Shown here: one piece after another, positions 61,258-64,000 of the stretch | Numbering within the stretch: the first letter of the stretch is position 1 | How the letters are laid out: each line of letters begins with the position of its first letter | DNA from: an uncultured Latescibacterota bacterium | GTDB taxonomy: Bacteria > Latescibacterota > UBA2968 > UBA8231 | Assembly: GCA_958295495.1 (NCBI GenBank) | Contig: OY282352.1 | Span: 310,001-374,000 of the forward strand | DNA: 64,000 nucleotides | Direction of reading: 5' to 3' | Program-made: the position numbers and the translations under genes | The notes under the pieces: model-generated | Seen by the model: the letters and a program-made list of their open reading frames with translations, nothing else | Told to the model about the DNA's origin: nothing | Database searches by the model: none

Positions 61258-62942
61258 TGGACTTCTCCTGTGGGGTAGCTGATTGACTCTAGGGCGCGGC
61301 GCAATTGGGCAATGCCCACGTCGATATCCGCGCCTAGATGGATGCGGAGCACGGCCCGCCCGCGATTGACGAGGGCTTGGCGGTCGCCGAGGGCTTGGGC
61401 TTGAGCGAGGACGCCGAAGGTGATGTTCGAGTCCGAGGCCCCGGCTTGGTTGGGAATCGGCGCGTCCTCTGCTGAGTCGGCCGTTAGCTGAATAAAAAGC
61501 CCGCGGCCGGCGTCGCCCTTGTGTAGTTGCCCGGTCGAGTGCAGGAAGCGCGGGCCAAAGCCGAGGGTCGTGGCTAGGCCAGTGTGCGCTAGTAGCTGCT
61601 GGCGCAAGCCTTGTAGAGCGGCGGTGGTCTCCGGGGTCGGCGGGAGGTGCGCTTGTAGGGCGATGTACGCACGCCCTTGTTCGCCGAGAAAGTGCGCCAA
61701 GGCTTGGGGCAGGGCGGTACCCTGCACTGGTCCGTATAGCGCAAGACCATCGACGAGGTCGGGCGCGGGCGCGGGCAGCGCACCGCGTTGCTGGTAGGCG
61801 GCCACCATCTGGCGGGCTAGGTCCTTGGCTGCCTCGACATCGGGCTGGTCAAAGGGGTGGATGCCGAGGAAGAATCCGGCGATGGCCGCGGCAATTTCCC
61901 AGTGAAAGAAGGCCGCTCCGAGATCGTTGGCGTCCGCTAGCTGGAGGCCCAAGACCGGGTGTCCGGCCGCGGCAATGGCTTGGGCGCGGGCATCGGCTGG
62001 GTCGTCCAACCGCATATAGACGAAGAGCCGGTCAGGCCCGTAGGCGTGGGCTGCACACGCAGGCTCTAGATCGACTGGCAGCAGGCCCTTGCCGTCTTTG
62101 CCAGTGCTCTCGGCGATGAGTTGCTCGACCCAAGCACCAACCGCGCTGGCGGCTGGCGAAGCAATGAGGGTCAGCTTGTCGCGGCCGGCGAGGGCCCCAG
62201 CGCCGAGAAAGGCCCCGAGTTGGATGCCCGGTTGCGGGTCGGCAAGGGCTTGTTCGGCCCGCTCGAGCAGGCGGCCCAGATCCGCGCCAATGGCACCGGC
62301 TGCGACCAAGCCATAGTGCGACAGGGCCGAGTAGCGCCCGCCGATGTTGGGGTCGTTGCGGAAGATGTGGCGAAAGCCGAGGCGTTGCGCGAGGGCTTCG
62401 AGGCCGCTGCCCGGGTCAGTGATGGCGGCGAAGTGCCGTCCGGCTTCCGCTGGCCCGAGGGCGTCAGCCGCGTGGTTGTAGAAGTACTTGAGCAAGGACA
62501 GCGTCTCTACAGTGCCGCCAGACTTGGTAGCCGGGAGAAATAGGGTGCGGGTTGGGTCGAGGGTGCGGGCTTTGGCCAAGACCGCGTCGGGCTGGGTGCT
62601 GTCGAGCACTGAGAGGTCGAGAAATCCATCGGCCACGCCAAAAATTGCGCGGAAGACTTCCGGCGCGAGGCTAGAACCGCCCATGCCCAACAGCAGGGCG
62701 TGGGTGTAGCCATCGGCGCGGACGGCGTCGATACATTGGCGGATGGGGCCGATGGCATCCCGCATGACGCGCGGGCTGTCGAGCCACCCGAGCCGATTGG
62801 CGATCTCGGTTGGGTCGGGCCGCCAGACCGTGTGATCGCGTGCGAGGATGCGCTCATAGACGCGCTCGGCGCACAGGTGCTCGGCGGCTTGCTGTACCTG
62901 TGGGCCGAAAGGGGCCGCGGCCCCAAGGGCGGAAACCTGCAT
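61254..62942 (-). CDS. pgi: Glucose-6-phosphate isomerase (TAL-PGI-type)
   Basis: A 562-residue phosphosugar isomerase. Two SIS-type subdomains carry ALLLGMGGSSLAPEVFRAIF and FLPATKSGGTVETLSLLKYF, then FRNDPNIGGRYSALSHYGLV and GFGPRFLHSTGQLHKG. This is the form usually found as the second half of bifunctional transaldolase/isomerase proteins; here it stands alone, without the transaldolase half. It directly precedes gnd, a common pairing in which the isomerase feeds or drains the oxidative pathway. ATG 62942. Confidence 0.9.
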   Translation of the reverse strand: MQVSALGAAAPFGPQVQQAAEHLCAERVYERILARDHTVWRPDPTEIANRLGWLDSPRVMRDAIGPIRQCIDAVRADGYTHALLLGMGGSSLAPEVFRAIFGVADGFLDLSVLDSTQPDAVLAKARTLDPTRTLFLPATKSGGTVETLSLLKYFYNHAADALGPAEAGRHFAAITDPGSGLEALAQRLGFRHIFRNDPNIGGRYSALSHYGLVAAGAIGADLGRLLERAEQALADPQPGIQLGAFLGAGALAGRDKLTLIASPAASAVGAWVEQLIAESTGKDGKGLLPVDLEPACAAHAYGPDRLFVYMRLDDPADARAQAIAAAGHPVLGLQLADANDLGAAFFHWEIAAAIAGFFLGIHPFDQPDVEAAKDLARQMVAAYQQRGALPAPAPDLVDGLALYGPVQGTALPQALAHFLGEQGRAYIALQAHLPPTPETTAALQGLRQQLLAHTGLATTLGFGPRFLHSTGQLHKGDAGRGLFIQLTADSAEDAPIPNQAGASDSNITFGVLAQAQALGDRQALVNRGRAVLRIHLGADIDVGIAQLRRALESISYPTGEVQ

Positions 62943-63007
62943 TGAATATCCTAACTGACGTTGCGCCGCCTGATGTAGCGTCGGTCGCTTGCGGCGGTCG
63001 GTCGGTC

Positions 63008-63102
63008 GTCATTCCCGCGAAAGCGGGCTTCACCGCGCCTTTAGGCGTGACATCCAGCCTAACGCACGGCCTCAAACCGGCGTCTCTGGATGCCGGCATG
63101 AC
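63008..63102. repeat. Dispersed palindromic repeat, copy B (longer form)
   Basis: Bases 63008-63057 match copy A (35212-35261) at 49 of 50 positions. The element appears to continue to 63102, where ATGAC mirrors the opening GTCAT, and an inner ATCCAG/CTGGAT pair lies at 63052-63057 and 63086-63091. CCCGCGAAAGCGGG and CGCCTTTAGGCG are internal hairpins. It lies in the 319-base stretch 62943-63261 upstream of pgi, where I see no gene. Confidence 0.8.
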
Positions 63103-63261
63103 CGCCGATAGACCAAACGATCGTAGGGCGCGTAACATCGGATCCTAACTGACCTTACGCAGCTACTCTATATCTTGTAATTCACTTGAAACGGGATGTA
63201 CTAAGATATTGGGGTAAAATGAAGCATTTTCCGGTAAACTACGTAACATCAGAATCCTAAT

Positions 63262-63456
63262 TTAACGCCCTTTAGGGGCCGGCCGGGGCGGGATGCTCAA
63301 CAGCAAGCTGCCGATGGCTATTGGGCTGGCTGGCTGGCTGCCGATAATGCGGCGGCCCAACTCGCCAATCGCTCGCTCAACGCCCTCCAAGCGGCGGTCT
63401 AACTGGCGTCCTATGCGCCGGTCGTGGTCTTGGGCTTGCGTGCTGGGTTCGGCCAT
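63262..63456 (-). CDS. Possible small uncharacterised protein
   Basis: A 64-codon frame reading DHDRRIGRQLDRRLEGVERA then IGELGRRI and SPIAIGSLLLSIPPRP. An amphipathic helix followed by a short hydrophobic stretch is suggested, but no family is recognised. GGAGAC lies just upstream of its ATG. It may be real or may be chance; the downstream 126 bases to the next gene show nothing else. Confidence 0.35.
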   Translation of the reverse strand: MAEPSTQAQDHDRRIGRQLDRRLEGVERAIGELGRRIIGSQPASPIAIGSLLLSIPPRPAPKGR

Positions 63457-63582
63457 GGTCTTTTGTCTCCTAATGGGGAGGCCGGGGTTTCAAGATAATT
63501 TGTCGGCTGTGTTGGGAATGCTTAAAGAAAGTACGCGGTCGAGTGGGGAAAGCAAACGACGTGATTCAGCGAAAGGGGTGCT

Positions 63583-63795
63583 ATGCAAGCGACACTTTAC
63601 ACAGACGATGGGGCGTATTTCATCCGCTTGGGCAATGGTGTGGTAATCAGGTGGTGCCGAGCGGGAGAGGAGTGGATCAAAGAGCGTTGCGAGCTGCCCA
63701 GCGGGGCTACGCCGATCGGCTTCGCGGCCCTGCCAGAGGCCCTGCGCGAGGAGGTGCTGGCGGTTTTGGCGCGCGCTGCGGCCGTGTCGCGCTAG
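63583..63795 (+). CDS. Small uncharacterised protein
   Basis: A 70-residue soluble protein: MQATLYTDDGAYFIRLGNGV, VIRWCRAGEEWIKERCELPS, GATPIGFAALPEALREEVLA. Its codon use and amino-acid mix look like a real gene, and AAAGGGG is upstream of the ATG. No family is recognised. Its stop overlaps by four bases the end of the converging nuclease gene. Confidence 0.6.
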   Translation: MQATLYTDDGAYFIRLGNGVVIRWCRAGEEWIKERCELPSGATPIGFAALPEALREEVLAVLARAAAVSR

Positions 63796-64000
63796 GCTTT
63801 GGCCGCAATGAGCTGGGCGACGAGATCGTCGAGGCGGTGGCGGGCCGCGGCTAGATCGGCTGGTGTGAAGGCCACGAGACGCACTTCGTCTAAGTCGGTG
63901 AAGTACAGCATAGCGCGGTATTCGGCTTGGCTTGGGTGAAGGGCCTGTAAGCAGAGGGCGTACATTTCCAACTGGAGTCGGTAGTGCTGTACTGCCTCTT
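63792..64000 (-). CDS. 3' end of a probable PD-(D/E)XK nuclease (RecB/AddA-like)
   Basis: The last 69 or so residues of a gene entering from the right edge: EAVQHYRLQLEMYALCLQAL, then AEYRAMLYFTDLDEVRLVAF and a C-terminal helix ending LIAAKA. The HYRLQLEMYALCL segment is the Q-x-x-x-Y motif that ends PD-(D/E)XK nuclease domains of AddA/RecB-type proteins, and LYFTD the following strand. Whether a helicase part precedes it cannot be seen. Confidence 0.65.
   Translation of the reverse strand, partial: EAVQHYRLQLEMYALCLQALHPSQAEYRAMLYFTDLDEVRLVAFTPADLAAARHRLDDLVAQLIAAKA

Noticed and set aside
1..64000. CRISPR arrays, rRNA or tRNA genes
   Set aside because: No regularly spaced short repeats and no tRNA- or rRNA-like sequence were noticed by reading; the repeats found occur only in pairs. 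A covariance-model scan was not possible.

Overview
The window is about 64 kb of a GC-rich, gene-dense bacterial chromosome from a diderm. It encodes the lipopolysaccharide-assembly lipoprotein LptE, an apolipoprotein N-acyltransferase, a TonB-dependent receptor and a type IX secretion (T9SS) C-terminal sorting signal. That sorting signal points to the FCB superphylum. Bacterial-microcompartment vertex genes, many sugar-related enzymes, phytanoyl-CoA dioxygenase-like and enolase-superfamily genes, corrinoid C1 enzymes, and plant/cyanobacterial-type IspH and RarA fusions fit an uncultured FCB lineage. Latescibacterota-like is my best guess; it is an inference with no rRNA in the window to test it.

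Layout. 0-2 kb: three tandem microcompartment vertex (BMC-P) genes run off the left edge and are translationally coupled behind ispH. 2-12 kb: sugar-nucleotide synthesis, a PhyH-like oxygenase, an aminotransferase/aspartate dehydrogenase pair, a HicAB toxin-antitoxin between 42-bp direct repeats, a dehydrogenase, a one-frame Lnt-TatC fusion, radC and a BFN/UVR nuclease-domain protein. 12-17.4 kb (minus strand): pterin methyltransferase, esterase lipoprotein, homocysteine methyltransferase, a 'virulence factor' family protein and mnmG. 17.4-26.4 kb: an A/T-richer accessory block of decaying genes. It has a T9SS cargo gene with an in-frame TGA, a TonB receptor split by an IS4-type element with visible TIRs and target duplication, a sialate O-acetylesterase-like gene and a frameshifted VOC gene. 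26.4-34.9 kb (minus strand): a corrinoid C1 operon (UroD-type methyltransferase, corrinoid protein, RACo-type activator, MTHFR, and a protein made of two copies of a CG-x-AH domain). It is interrupted by a three-gene cassette of unknown function and a HigBA module lying between two copies of the 5' end of the activator gene. 35-47 kb: lipoprotein, GntR regulator, kinase, lipA, GT87, Ctp protease, coaX, M23 peptidase, lptE and NhaC. 47-64 kb: kinase remnant, SSS symporter, HEAT lipoprotein, RarA fusion, enolase-superfamily enzyme, ribB, DsbD, GT2, XRE-like protein, gnd, pgi and the 3' end of a probable PD-(D/E)XK nuclease.

How the genes work together. The C1 genes in both blocks (14.1-17.4 and 26.4-34.9 kb) make a coherent pathway. 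A UroD-type enzyme moves a methyl group between a substrate and the corrinoid protein, RACo reactivates the corrinoid, a DHPS-type enzyme passes methyl to tetrahydrofolate, MTHFR oxidises it, and a homocysteine methyltransferase offers an outlet to methionine. The accessory block sits between the two halves. Both toxin-antitoxin modules lie between direct repeats, and two dispersed repeat families are present, so this stretch looks recently rearranged. Every functional call is by reading motifs; no database search was run.
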